Part shown: positions 27,863 through 36,959 of the stretch, piece after piece
Numbering within the stretch: position 1 is the stretch's first letter
Layout of the letters: the number at the start of each line of letters is the position of its first letter
From: Maribacter sp.
GTDB taxonomy: Bacteria > Bacteroidota > Bacteroidia > Flavobacteriales > Flavobacteriaceae
Assembly (NCBI GenBank): GCA_020629415.1
Contig: JAHDDL010000016.1
Location: 1 to 64,000 of the forward strand
Direction of reading: 5' to 3'
DNA: 64,000 nt
Translations under genes and position numbers: made by a program
The notes under the pieces: model-generated
The model's database searches: none
What the model was told of the DNA's origin: nothing
Seen by the model: only the letters and a program-made list of their open reading frames with translations

Positions 27863-28867
27863 TTATTCTGCATTAAGCATTGCCCAAAGCTTATCCTTTA
27901 ATTCTTGGATTCCCATTTGCGCAACAGAGGATATAAACATGAACGGAGTTCCGTTTAACTCTTTGTTGAGTTCTTCTCGCATTTCATCCATTAATTCGTC
28001 ATCTAGCATATCGCTTTTAGAAATGCAGATAAGACGTTCCTTATCTAACAGCTCTGGATTGTAACGGCGCAATTCATCCAATAAAATCTCATATTCCTTG
28101 CTAATATCCTTACTATCTGCCGGAATTAAAAACAACAAATTGGCATTACGCTCTATATGTCTTAAAAAGTAGTGGCCCAAACCTTTACCTTCTGCAGCAC
28201 CTTCTATAATACCAGGTATATCTGCCATTACAAAACTCTTAAAGTCCCTGTACTCAACAATACCCAAATTCGGTTTCAAGGTTGTAAACTCGTAATCTGC
28301 AATTTTGGGTTTTGCAGAAGTAATAACGGATAATAAAGTAGACTTCCCAGCATTTGGGAAACCAACCAGACCAACATCTGCCAAAACTTTAAGCTCTAAC
28401 AAAAACTCACCCTCAAGACCGTCCATACCAGGTTGTGCATATCTTGGTGTTTGATTGGTAGATGTTCTAAAATGCCAATTACCACGACCACCCATACCAC
28501 CTTTAAGTAGAATTCTTTCTTCACCATGCTCGGTAATTTCAAAAAGAACCTCTTTGGTCTCAAAATCTTTAACTACAGTACCTAACGGCACATCTAAATA
28601 CACATCTTCACCATCTGCCCCGGTACTACGGCTTTTACTACCGTGAGCACCATGACCAGCTTTAAAATGCTTTTTGTATTTAAAATTGATCAAGGTCCAC
28701 AAGTTTTCGTTTCCACGAACAATTATATGTCCGCCACGACCACCATCACCACCATCAGGACCACCTTTGGTAATAAATTTTTCACGATGCAAATGCACAG
28801 ATCCCTTGCCCCCTTTACCAGAAGTCAAACCCACTTTTACGTAGTCTACAAAATTACCTTCGGTCAT
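27863..28867 (-). CDS. obgE: GTPase Obg/CgtA
   Basis: This 334-residue essential ribosome-associated GTPase assists 50S maturation and stress response. The N-terminal Obg fold is glycine-rich ([31 protein letters not shown]). The G domain has GFPNAGKST (P-loop), [12 protein letters not shown] (switch I), [17 protein letters not shown] (switch II) and ISKSDM (NKxD-like, with Ser instead of Asn). It lies 57 bp downstream of the hpt-adk fusion and 6 bp upstream of the channel gene, so an operon is likely. No long C-terminal OCT domain is present, as is typical of this group. Confidence 0.96.
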   Translation of the reverse strand: MTEGNFVDYVKVGLTSGKGGKGSVHLHREKFITKGGPDGGDGGRGGHIIVRGNENLWTLINFKYKKHFKAGHGAHGSKSRSTGADGEDVYLDVPLGTVVKDFETKEVLFEITEHGEERILLKGGMGGRGNWHFRTSTNQTPRYAQPGMDGLEGEFLLELKVLADVGLVGFPNAGKSTLLSVITSAKPKIADYEFTTLKPNLGIVEYRDFKSFVMADIPGIIEGAAEGKGLGHYFLRHIERNANLLFLIPADSKDISKEYEILLDELRRYNPELLDKERLICISKSDMLDDELMDEMREELNKELNGTPFMFISSVAQMGIQELKDKLWAMLNAE

Positions 28868-28924
28868 TTTAATTCTTTCAGTTCAACCAATTACATCAAA
28901 CAAATTGATATAAAAAAATCGATG

Positions 28925-30034
28925 TTATTTTAAGCCTTCGATTACATCGGTAAGGCGTTCGGTAATTTCCGCAATAGTACCAATACCGTTAACACTATGA
29001 AACTTGTTTTGCGCCTCATAAAATTCCTTTACAGGCGTAGTTTTAGCATTATACTCGTCAAAACGATTTCTAATCTTGGCCACATCTTGATCATCTGTTC
29101 TTCCACTAACCTTACCTCTCTCTAAAAGACGATCAATTAAAATTTCGTCATTGGCCTCTAAAGCAATAGTTGCGTTGATACCCATGTCTTTGGACTCCAA
29201 GAAATTATCCAAAGCTTCTGCTTGTGCAGCCGTTCTTGGAAATCCGTCAAAAATAAAGCCGTCTGCATCTGCATTTTTCTCTACCTCTTCTTGCAACATT
29301 TTAATAGTTACCTCATCTGGCACTAACTCTCCCTTATCAATATATGATTTGGCCAAAGTACCTAACTCGGTTCCGTTTTTGATATTGAATCTAAAAACAT
29401 CTCCCGTAGAAATATGCTTTAAATTATATTTCTCTTTTAAGAATTGTGCTTGTGTGCCCTTGCCGGCTCCTGGCTTACCAAAGAGTACAAGATTAATCAT
29501 ATGTTTCTGGTTTAATTGGTATACTTCTTTTAAATTTCTTCCCTGTTCCTTATAATCCAGACCGTAACCGACAATAAAATTATCAGGAATGGCCAAGCCA
29601 AAATAATCTATGGCATATTCGCCCTTGTACACATCTGGTTTATAAAAAAGACTGGCTATTTTAAATTCTTTGACCTTTGTTTTTGAAAATAAATGCACCA
29701 ATTTCTGCAAGGTACGCCCTGTATCAATAATATCTTCTAAAATAATGACGCTGCGCCCCTCAATATTTTCAGGTACATCCAACAATGTTTCAACGATACC
29801 CGTAGATGTTAGACCTTGGTAAGAACTAAGCCTAACAAATGAAACTTCGCACGGGTGCTGGTAGGCTTTCATTAAGTCTGACACAAACATAAAAGACCCG
29901 TTCAACACACCAACAAAAATGGGTGTTTCATCTTTATAATCTACAGCAATCTTATCGGCAACCGTTTTTACCGCCTGCAAAATTTCAGATTCGCTGAGAT
30001 AAGGTTTAAAAAACTTGTCGTGAATTTGTATCAA
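28925..30034 (-). CDS. Fused hypoxanthine phosphoribosyltransferase - adenylate kinase
   Basis: A single 369-residue frame joins two complete purine enzymes. Residues 1-178 are hypoxanthine phosphoribosyltransferase, with FVGVLNGSFMFVSDLM and the PRPP loop VIILEDIIDTG (96-106). Residues 179-369 are adenylate kinase, with P-loop GKPGAGKGT (186-194), STGDVFR, DGFPRTAAQAEAL and a short lid (RGKVSGRTDDQD). M179 (29500) would give a normal 190-residue adenylate kinase, so internal initiation is possible, but no stop separates the halves. HPRT salvages hypoxanthine/guanine; Adk balances ATP, ADP and AMP. The gene is divergent from purK-purE and is followed by obgE. Confidence 0.93.
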   Translation of the reverse strand: MIQIHDKFFKPYLSESEILQAVKTVADKIAVDYKDETPIFVGVLNGSFMFVSDLMKAYQHPCEVSFVRLSSYQGLTSTGIVETLLDVPENIEGRSVIILEDIIDTGRTLQKLVHLFSKTKVKEFKIASLFYKPDVYKGEYAIDYFGLAIPDNFIVGYGLDYKEQGRNLKEVYQLNQKHMINLVLFGKPGAGKGTQAQFLKEKYNLKHISTGDVFRFNIKNGTELGTLAKSYIDKGELVPDEVTIKMLQEEVEKNADADGFIFDGFPRTAAQAEALDNFLESKDMGINATIALEANDEILIDRLLERGKVSGRTDDQDVAKIRNRFDEYNAKTTPVKEFYEAQNKFHSVNGIGTIAEITERLTDVIEGLK

Positions 30035-30057
30035 TTTTCATAAATTATCAAGGTTTG

Positions 30058-30065
30058 CAAAGATA
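30058..30065 (-). promoter_or_regulatory. -7 promoter element for the hpt-adk fusion
   Basis: On the minus strand the sequence is TATCTTTG, matching TAnnTTTG, 24 bp upstream of the ATG at 30034. No good TTG was found at the expected distance, so only the -7 half is supported. Confidence 0.45.
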
Positions 30066-30098
30066 AGCTATTGCCTTGTGTTTTTGAATAGAAAGGAA

Positions 30099-30127
30099 TT
30101 GGTTTCTAAGATTTAACCGTATTTTTG
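30099..30127 (+). promoter_or_regulatory. Bacteroidota-type promoter for purK
   Basis: TTG (30099-30101), 18 bp spacer, then TATTTTTG (30120-30127): a full match to the TTG/TAnnTTTG pattern. The expected start is a few bases downstream, leaving a leader of about 35-40 nt before the purK ATG at 30170. Confidence 0.75.
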
Positions 30128-30169
30128 TAGTACTTAAGGCATTTTTCATCTGCCAAAAGCAATAATTAT

Positions 30170-31324
30170 ATGGATTATTTTTCTTCAGGTTTTAAATTAG
30201 GCATTTTAGGTGGTGGGCAACTAGGTAAAATGATGTTGTACGAAACCCGTAAATGGGATATTTACACTAAAGTTTTAGACGGTTCTTCTGAAGCACCAAG
30301 TAGAATGGCCTGTAACGAGTTTGTTCAAGGAAGCCTATTGGATTTTGATACCGTTTACAATTTTGGTAAAGATGTAGATGTGTTGACCATTGAAATTGAA
30401 AACGTAAACCTTGATGCGCTAGAGAAGTTAGAGGATGAAGGCGTAAAAGTATTTCCACAGCCAAAAGCCTTGCGTATCATACAGAACAAAGCGAAACAAA
30501 AGTTATTCTACGTAGACAATGAAATACCTACCGCAGATTTTAATCGTTTTGCCTACTCAAGCGAAATAAAGGATAGTATAACCAATGGCGGATTAGAATT
30601 TCCTTTTGTTTGGAAAGTAGCACAGTTTGGTTATGACGGTCAAGGGGTTAAAGTAATCAGAAGCATGGCCGACCTTGAAGGGTTGCCGGCCGGTGAATGC
30701 ATTGCCGAAAGCATGATTCCATTTAAAAATGAGTTGGCGGTAATCGTATCTAGAAATGCAAAAGGGGAAATTAAGACCTACCCTGTGGTAGAGATGGAAT
30801 TTCACCCAGAGGCCAATCAGGTAGAATATGTAATCTGCCCCGCTCGTATTAAAGATGAAGTAGCTGAAAAAGCAAGGGCCTTAGCGTTAAAAGTAGCGGA
30901 TAAAATAGGACTTACCGGGTTGTTGGCCGTAGAAATGTTCCAAACTGAAGATGATGATATATTGGTAAACGAAGTAGCACCAAGACCGCATAACAGCGGC
31001 CACTATAGCATAGAAGCTAGTTACACCAACCAATTTGAGCAACATATTAGAAGTATTTTAGGGCTACCGCTAGGTAACACTGACAGCAAAGTTGCGGGTG
31101 TCATGGTAAATTTAGTTGGTGCAGAAAATCACATAGGTGATGTGGTTTATAAAAATATAGAGGAAATTTTAGCGATGGAAAATGTTACTCCACATATATA
31201 CGGAAAGGCACAAACAAGGCCATTTCGAAAAATGGGCCATGTTACCATTGTAAATAATGATTTGGGCAAAGCGAGAGCGATAGCCGAAAAGGTAAAGTTA
31301 ACAATTCAAGTGATTTCAAAATAA
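30170..31324 (+). CDS. purK: 5-(carboxyamino)imidazole ribonucleotide synthase
   Basis: This 384-residue ATP-grasp enzyme makes N5-CAIR from AIR, bicarbonate and ATP in de novo purine synthesis. It shows the N-terminal GILGGGQLGKMM, the ATP-grasp blocks FVWKVAQFGYDGQGVKV and VEMFQTEDDDILVNEVAPRPHNSGHYSIEA, and the C-terminal YGKAQTRPFRKMGHVTI. Length fits the family. purE follows 5 bp later, so the two form an operon from the promoter at 30099-30127. The divergent hpt-adk gene begins 136 bp upstream on the other strand. Confidence 0.97.
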   Translation: MDYFSSGFKLGILGGGQLGKMMLYETRKWDIYTKVLDGSSEAPSRMACNEFVQGSLLDFDTVYNFGKDVDVLTIEIENVNLDALEKLEDEGVKVFPQPKALRIIQNKAKQKLFYVDNEIPTADFNRFAYSSEIKDSITNGGLEFPFVWKVAQFGYDGQGVKVIRSMADLEGLPAGECIAESMIPFKNELAVIVSRNAKGEIKTYPVVEMEFHPEANQVEYVICPARIKDEVAEKARALALKVADKIGLTGLLAVEMFQTEDDDILVNEVAPRPHNSGHYSIEASYTNQFEQHIRSILGLPLGNTDSKVAGVMVNLVGAENHIGDVVYKNIEEILAMENVTPHIYGKAQTRPFRKMGHVTIVNNDLGKARAIAEKVKLTIQVISK

Positions 31325-31329
31325 TAAAC

Positions 31330-31818
31330 ATGAGTAAAGTAGCCGTAGTAATGGGTAGCACTAGTGATATGCCCGTAATGCAAGACGCCATAGATATTTT
31401 AAAAGGTTTTGATATAGAGGTAGATGTAGATATCGTCTCTGCGCATAGAACACCGGAAAAATTATTCGATTTCAGTAAGAATGCACATACTAACGGATAT
31501 TCTGTAATTATTGCAGGTGCAGGTGGTGCAGCACATTTACCTGGTATGGTAGCTTCAATGTCACCCTTACCAGTTATCGGCGTGCCCGTAAAAAGTAGTA
31601 ATTCAATAGATGGATGGGATTCTGTTCTTTCTATTCTTCAAATGCCAGGTGGCGTACCAGTTGCTACCGTTGCACTTAATGGAGCAAAAAATGCCGGAAT
31701 TTTGGCAGCACAAATTATAGGCAGTTCAGACAAATGTGTTTTAGACAAGATTATTTTATACAAAGAAGGTTTAAAGCAAAAAGTAATAGATGGCGCAAAG
31801 GCTGTAAACGGTAAATAG
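31330..31818 (+). CDS. purE: N5-carboxyaminoimidazole ribonucleotide mutase (class I PurE)
   Basis: This is a 162-residue protein. It shows VMGSTSDMPVMQDAIDIL, SAHRTPEKLF and the substrate loop AGAGGAAHLPGMVAS, all hallmarks of class I PurE, which converts N5-CAIR to CAIR after PurK. The size matches. It is 5 bp downstream of purK and co-transcribed. The next 160 bp are AT-rich with a small inverted repeat (CTCGATTATCGAG) and no recognised terminator, before the peptidase gene on the same strand. Confidence 0.97.
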   Translation: MSKVAVVMGSTSDMPVMQDAIDILKGFDIEVDVDIVSAHRTPEKLFDFSKNAHTNGYSVIIAGAGGAAHLPGMVASMSPLPVIGVPVKSSNSIDGWDSVLSILQMPGGVPVATVALNGAKNAGILAAQIIGSSDKCVLDKIILYKEGLKQKVIDGAKAVNGK

Positions 31819-31978
31819 TTAGTAAACAACCTGGGAACAAGCCGTGAAGCATTGAATTGAAAATTTTATTTAGATTTCGACTGAAACGTCGGAGCATTTA
31901 AATCTCGATTATCGAGTTAAACTAATTTTAATTTATTTGAGTGGTCTTGAATTTGACACTTGAAATTGAACTTGACAT

Positions 31979-34003
31979 ATGAATCCATTATTATCTCCAT
32001 TTGATACTGCTCCTTTTTCCCAGATTAAAAATGAGCATTTTAAACCTGCATTTTTACAATCAATAGAAGATGCAAGAGCAGAAATAGACACCATTACAGA
32101 AAATACAGATGCCCCAACATTTGAAAATACCATTGAAGCCTTAGAATTTTCGGGTCAGCAATTAGACCGAATTTCAAGTGTTTTTTTCAATTTGAATTCC
32201 GCTGAAACCAATGAGGAAATTCAGAAAATAGCACAGGAAATTTCTCCGTTACTTTCAGAATTTGGTAATGACATAACATTGAACGAAGCACTTTTTAAAA
32301 GAGTAAAAGCAGTTTATGACCAAAAGGATGATTTGGACCTTACGGTTGAGCAAAACACTCTTTTAGATAAGAAATACAAGAGTTTTAGCCGAAACGGAGC
32401 TAATTTATCCGAAGAAAAAAAGAAACGATTACGTGAAATAGATACAAAACTGGCTAAATTGAAATTGACTTTTGGCGAAAACGTACTTGCCGAAACCAAT
32501 AAATACCAATTGCATCTTACAGATGAGTCCGACTTGGACGGTTTACCAGAAGGAGCAAAAGAAGCTGCCGCACAGCTAGCACTATCTAAAGGAAAAGAAG
32601 ATGGCTGGATGATTACTTTAGATTACCCCAGTTATATTCCGTTTATGAAGTATGCCAAAAACCGTGCGTTACGCAAAGAGCTTTCATTGGCTTTTGGTAG
32701 CAAAGGTTTTCATAATGATGAATTGGACAATCAAGAAAACGTACTGGAAATTGCCAAATTACGCTTTGAGAGAGCCAACTTATTAGGTTATAAAACGCAT
32801 GCCAATTTTGTTTTGGAAGAGCGCATGGCAGAAACTCCTGAAAAAGTACATTCCTTTCTAAACGAATTACTTGAAAAAGCGAAACCAGCTGCAGAACGTG
32901 AGTTCAAGCAATTAGAAGACTTCGCTAAAAAATTAGATGGTATAGACCGACTTGAAAAATGGGACAGCAGCTACTATTCCGAAAAACTAAAGCAAGAGTT
33001 ATTCAACTTAGATGATGAAAAACTGAAACCCTATTTCAAATTGGAAAATGTTATAAACGGTGTTTTTAAAGTAGCGGAAAACTTATTCGATTTACAGTTT
33101 GAAGAAGTAAACAACATTGAGAAGTATCATGACGAAGTAAAAACATATAAGGTTTATGATGCAAACAAAAACTTCATTTCATTGTTCTATGCAGATTTTC
33201 ACCCTAGAGCAGGAAAAAGAGGTGGCGCTTGGATGACTTCCTTTAAAAGCCAATGGAAGCGAAATGGAGAAAATGTGCGTCCGCACATATCCAACGTATG
33301 CAACTTTACTCCGTCAACTAAAAGCAAACCATCTTTATTGACTTTTAATGAGGTTACTACTTTGTTCCATGAATTTGGACACGGTTTGCACGGTATGTTG
33401 GCAAATACTACCTACCCTAGCCTGTCTGGTACATCTGTATTTTGGGATTTTGTAGAATTACCTAGTCAGGTTTTAGAAAATTGGTGTTATGAAAAAGAAG
33501 CATTAGAACTGTTTGCAAAGCATTACGAAACCGGAGAAACCATACCAATGGAACTGGTTGAAAAAATAAAGGAATCGGCAACCTTTCAAGAAGGTATGCA
33601 GACACTGCGACAGTTAAGTTTTGGGTTATTGGATATGTCTTGGCACGGTATTGACCCAACAAGCATTACCAATGTAAAAGCACACGAAGACGAAGCATTT
33701 AAAGACACCAGTCTTTACCCTGCAACTCCAGAAACTTGTATGAGCACCGCATTCTCACACATATTTCAAGGTGGATATTCATCTGGCTACTACAGCTACA
33801 AATGGGCTGAAGTGTTAGATGCAGATGCCTTTGCCTACTTTAAAGAAGAAGGAATTTTCAATAAGGAAGTCGCCACGAAATTTAAGGACAATGTACTTTC
33901 TCAAGGCGGTACAGAAAACCCAATGACACTTTACAAAAGGTTTAGAGGAGCAGAACCAAAAGTAGAAGCATTATTAGAGAGAGCGGGCTTATTACAATCT
34001 TAA
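31979..34003 (+). CDS. M3 family oligopeptidase (Dcp/PrlC type)
   Basis: This is a 674-residue cytosolic metallopeptidase without signal peptide. The zinc motif HEFGH lies in TLFHEFGHGLHGML, with downstream Glu in FVELPSQVLENW as third ligand. FYADFHPRAGKRGGAW and FSHIFQGGYSSGYYSYKWAEVLDADAF are family blocks. By family knowledge it degrades short peptides or acts as a dipeptidyl carboxypeptidase; the exact type (Dcp or oligopeptidase A) is not certain. The transcript ends at the strong hairpin 34022-34055. Confidence 0.94.
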   Translation: MNPLLSPFDTAPFSQIKNEHFKPAFLQSIEDARAEIDTITENTDAPTFENTIEALEFSGQQLDRISSVFFNLNSAETNEEIQKIAQEISPLLSEFGNDITLNEALFKRVKAVYDQKDDLDLTVEQNTLLDKKYKSFSRNGANLSEEKKKRLREIDTKLAKLKLTFGENVLAETNKYQLHLTDESDLDGLPEGAKEAAAQLALSKGKEDGWMITLDYPSYIPFMKYAKNRALRKELSLAFGSKGFHNDELDNQENVLEIAKLRFERANLLGYKTHANFVLEERMAETPEKVHSFLNELLEKAKPAAEREFKQLEDFAKKLDGIDRLEKWDSSYYSEKLKQELFNLDDEKLKPYFKLENVINGVFKVAENLFDLQFEEVNNIEKYHDEVKTYKVYDANKNFISLFYADFHPRAGKRGGAWMTSFKSQWKRNGENVRPHISNVCNFTPSTKSKPSLLTFNEVTTLFHEFGHGLHGMLANTTYPSLSGTSVFWDFVELPSQVLENWCYEKEALELFAKHYETGETIPMELVEKIKESATFQEGMQTLRQLSFGLLDMSWHGIDPTSITNVKAHEDEAFKDTSLYPATPETCMSTAFSHIFQGGYSSGYYSYKWAEVLDADAFAYFKEEGIFNKEVATKFKDNVLSQGGTENPMTLYKRFRGAEPKVEALLERAGLLQS

Positions 34004-34021
34004 TATTTTACTTATAAACTA

Positions 34022-34055
34022 AAAAAGGGAGTCGATTTACATCGACTCCCTTTTT
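34022..34055. terminator. Bidirectional intrinsic terminator
   Basis: A 15-bp perfect stem (34022-34036 with 34041-34055, core GGGAGTCGAT) closes on TTAC. It lies between the convergent M3 peptidase and MORN-repeat genes and has A and T tracts on both sides. Confidence 0.95.
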
Positions 34056-34084
34056 AATTATTAGTAGTAGTTGTGTATATAAAA

Positions 34085-36676
34085 TCAATACAGATAATTG
34101 CTATCAATAAACTTCGTAACAAGATTTAAACGTTCTAAATATTCTGGTCTAGAACCTAATATTATTTTTTCTTTGGCCTCAAAAATAACTATGCCGTCAA
34201 TATCGAATACTTCTGTTTTTACATATTCATTGTCTTTGGTAAGTTTAACATACTTTACCCTGTTATTATAATCATTTGTAGTTAACAAAATAGTGCCCGA
34301 TAATAATTTTCCCATTTTTAAATTGGCCTTAAACTCTTGGTTCCCTTTTTCATCATATCTAATTACATCACCATCTATATAGTTGTTTTTTGACCGGTAC
34401 TTAAGCCTTATAAAATCTGATTCAGGATAAAAAGAAACAGTCTCATCTTCTATTCCATTTACATATGTAGTTGCATTTTTACCATTTTCACCATAGGTTA
34501 TACGTTTTACCAAGACACCTTTTTCGTAAGACTCTTCGTTAGCACCACGTTTAGAGTATGTATTTAGAAGTATTGTACCATTGTAAGGATTGCCATTCTT
34601 GTATTCAACTTTAGAAATCAATTTACCTTCGTCATTATAGTAAACTACATCTCCATCTAATATGTCATTTTTATAATTTTCAGTTTTCTTTAAAGCTTCA
34701 TTATAACTATAATAATTAAACACACCTTCTCTTTTATCATTTACGAATTTACCCTGTTCTTTTATTTTGCCGGAATAATCATATTTAACATATTCACCAT
34801 TGCGTTTACCTTGATTTATTACATACTTGGTTCTATCTGCGGTATTATAAGCTGTTCCTTTCCAAGGTTTGTTGTTTACATATTCAACACGGCCAAGTAA
34901 CTCTCCTGTTTCATCGCTATAAAACGATTCACAACAAGTAATATCAAAATCATGTATTAAAATAGGTCTGCTTATGTTATAATCTACATTTCTCTGCATC
35001 TCATATCTTTTTGATGCTACCAGTCTGCCATTCTCATAACTTTTTATTAATTGTATTTCATTGGTATCAACAAAGAATTTATACATTTTACCTTCTTTGC
35101 TTTCATAATCAAAAACACCTAATTGTTCACCTTGGTCATTAAAAAACACACCTTTCACCTCCTTGTATTTAGAAAAAGTTATATCACTTTGCATTTTTCC
35201 ATTACTATAAAAACGAACCTCCCTTATTTTATCATAACCGTTGTCACCGTATTCTTCAATTTTCTTAAAGGTCTTGTAAGTATCTTTGTCCACAAGACGT
35301 TTTCTATAATCTGTTCGCTTAACCAACACCCCTTCTTTATACTCACTTATACCTAAAACCTCACCCTTTTCTGCGCCTAAGGTAAACCGTTGTCCCTCCC
35401 AAGGAGTGCTATATCCGTTTTCAAACTTAATGTTTAGCTCGCCCAAAATATTGCCGTCAAAGTCATAATAAACCTCTTTAGTCTTATTCAACTTCTTTTG
35501 AGGCTTCTTGGTATCTCGGTAAAAAAAGACCTCTTCTACCAAATCTCCATTTTCATAAACTATAGTATGATAATTAGTAGTCTCTACACCATGAAAAGGT
35601 AAACCGTTTTTAAAGACCATTCTATGTATTTCCTTCCCGTTATCGTCAAAATTTACTTGCAAGGACTTGACGCCGTTTATAAATTGGGCAGACCTAGTTT
35701 TTTTATTAACGGCATTAAAAATTTCTTCTAGTTGAATTTCCCCATCAGTATAGGTAGTTATAGAACCTATTGCCCCACTGTAATCTTTAGTTTCACTTAA
35801 TTGAAATTTTATAAGCGTACCATTCATTGGGCGTAAATAATCACCGTCTAGAGTATATTCTATTTTACCCAATAATGCCCCTTTTTTAGAATAATACTCT
35901 TTTGACCATTTATCATTGGTATTTACCTTTTCGCGTATTTGACCGTTACCATAATATGTTGCAGATGCTAGTTCTCGACCATATGGCAAATATCTTATTT
36001 GCCGAACTCTCATAGGATCGTAATAATAAAACACCTCAATCCCTTTAACATAACCATTTGATAGTAGCGTACGGTCACCAATTAACACCCCATCATCACC
36101 ATAATACCTAGAATAGTAATTTCCTTTTATTGAAGTGCTAAAATTCTCATACCTAATTCCTTTTCTATCATTATCATAATACACTTGCAGCAATGAGTCT
36201 CCTTTTTTTTCTTGATAAAAATAGCCTTCACCATAATCAGAAACTATTGCACCTGAATTGAAATACCCGTTTACATAATTGGCAACCAATTTTTCATTTT
36301 CACTATAGCTTATAAACTTACCATGCAACCTACTATTTACATATGTTCCCTGCCTATAAGGTGTACCATCTTCATTATACCAAATAACCTCGCCTTCCCA
36401 AATATCTTTTTCTGCGCTTGAGGACATACCCCGCATTTGAACATTACCATTTATGTAATAATCTTCAATTTTATACAAAGCACCCACCTTTTTGACTTTG
36501 GGCCTAAAAAAAGAAGCATCCTCTTTGGGAACCACCTTCCACTTAGCGTTAAAGAAAATAGTATCGTTTTGTGAATAAGCCAAGTGTAAATTGCTGATTA
36601 AAAAAACACTTAATAGCAGTAGATGTTTAGAATTTAGAATTGAAAAAACACTTAGAACCCTTTTAAATTTATACAT
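34085..36676 (-). CDS. Large MORN-variant (YwqK-like) repeat protein
   Basis: This 863-residue protein has a long basic N-terminus and hydrophobic segment ending AYSQ, so it is probably exported. The rest is made of about twenty tandem repeats of roughly 22-35 residues with the pattern Y.NG...G....Y...G (e.g. NGNVQMRGMSS, QGTYVNSRLHGKFISY, ENGRLVASKRYEM), the MORN_2 variant named YwqK/antitoxin-like in databases. The label antitoxin is not supported here: no toxin gene is adjacent. A structural or binding role at the cell surface is possible. It is convergent with the M3 peptidase and has its own long AT-rich upstream region. Confidence 0.85.
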   Translation of the reverse strand: MYKFKRVLSVFSILNSKHLLLLSVFLISNLHLAYSQNDTIFFNAKWKVVPKEDASFFRPKVKKVGALYKIEDYYINGNVQMRGMSSSAEKDIWEGEVIWYNEDGTPYRQGTYVNSRLHGKFISYSENEKLVANYVNGYFNSGAIVSDYGEGYFYQEKKGDSLLQVYYDNDRKGIRYENFSTSIKGNYYSRYYGDDGVLIGDRTLLSNGYVKGIEVFYYYDPMRVRQIRYLPYGRELASATYYGNGQIREKVNTNDKWSKEYYSKKGALLGKIEYTLDGDYLRPMNGTLIKFQLSETKDYSGAIGSITTYTDGEIQLEEIFNAVNKKTRSAQFINGVKSLQVNFDDNGKEIHRMVFKNGLPFHGVETTNYHTIVYENGDLVEEVFFYRDTKKPQKKLNKTKEVYYDFDGNILGELNIKFENGYSTPWEGQRFTLGAEKGEVLGISEYKEGVLVKRTDYRKRLVDKDTYKTFKKIEEYGDNGYDKIREVRFYSNGKMQSDITFSKYKEVKGVFFNDQGEQLGVFDYESKEGKMYKFFVDTNEIQLIKSYENGRLVASKRYEMQRNVDYNISRPILIHDFDITCCESFYSDETGELLGRVEYVNNKPWKGTAYNTADRTKYVINQGKRNGEYVKYDYSGKIKEQGKFVNDKREGVFNYYSYNEALKKTENYKNDILDGDVVYYNDEGKLISKVEYKNGNPYNGTILLNTYSKRGANEESYEKGVLVKRITYGENGKNATTYVNGIEDETVSFYPESDFIRLKYRSKNNYIDGDVIRYDEKGNQEFKANLKMGKLLSGTILLTTNDYNNRVKYVKLTKDNEYVKTEVFDIDGIVIFEAKEKIILGSRPEYLERLNLVTKFIDSNYLY

Positions 36677-36874
36677 GGAATAGTTTAGAGAAAATTAATT
36701 GAACAACATGAAGACTAAATTAATTGTTTGTACTAGAATACAAAGTACAACCTATATAATAGTTACAGCAATTAAAGTTACAACCACATAAATCATAAAA
36801 AATTTAAAAAAGTAATGTTATTTTAATTCCAAAAAATTAAAAACTTACTGTGTCCCAAAAATTTAATAATTATC

Positions 36875-36894
36875 TTGTAGTCATATAGCTACAA
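36875..36894. promoter_or_regulatory. Inverted repeat upstream of the PAS-array kinase
   Basis: TTGTAG (36875-36880) and CTACAA (36889-36894) are separated by 8 bp, 66 bp upstream of the kinase ATG. It may be an operator or an RNA hairpin. Confidence 0.3.
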
Positions 36895-36959
36895 ATCTAT
36901 TCTTTTTCGATTATTGCTTTTATTAGAGATTTTGTAGACAATCACCTAATACTTTAATA

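Noticed and set aside
28925-30034. Two separate genes with a missed stop
   Set aside because: The frame is continuous with no stop or shift between residues 170 and 180.
31860-31920. Small inverted repeat after purE as a terminator
   Set aside because: The stem is only 5 bp and has no T-run.
34085-36676. Toxin-antitoxin module suggested by the YwqK family name
   Set aside because: No toxin gene or paired small gene is next to it, and the protein is large and exported.
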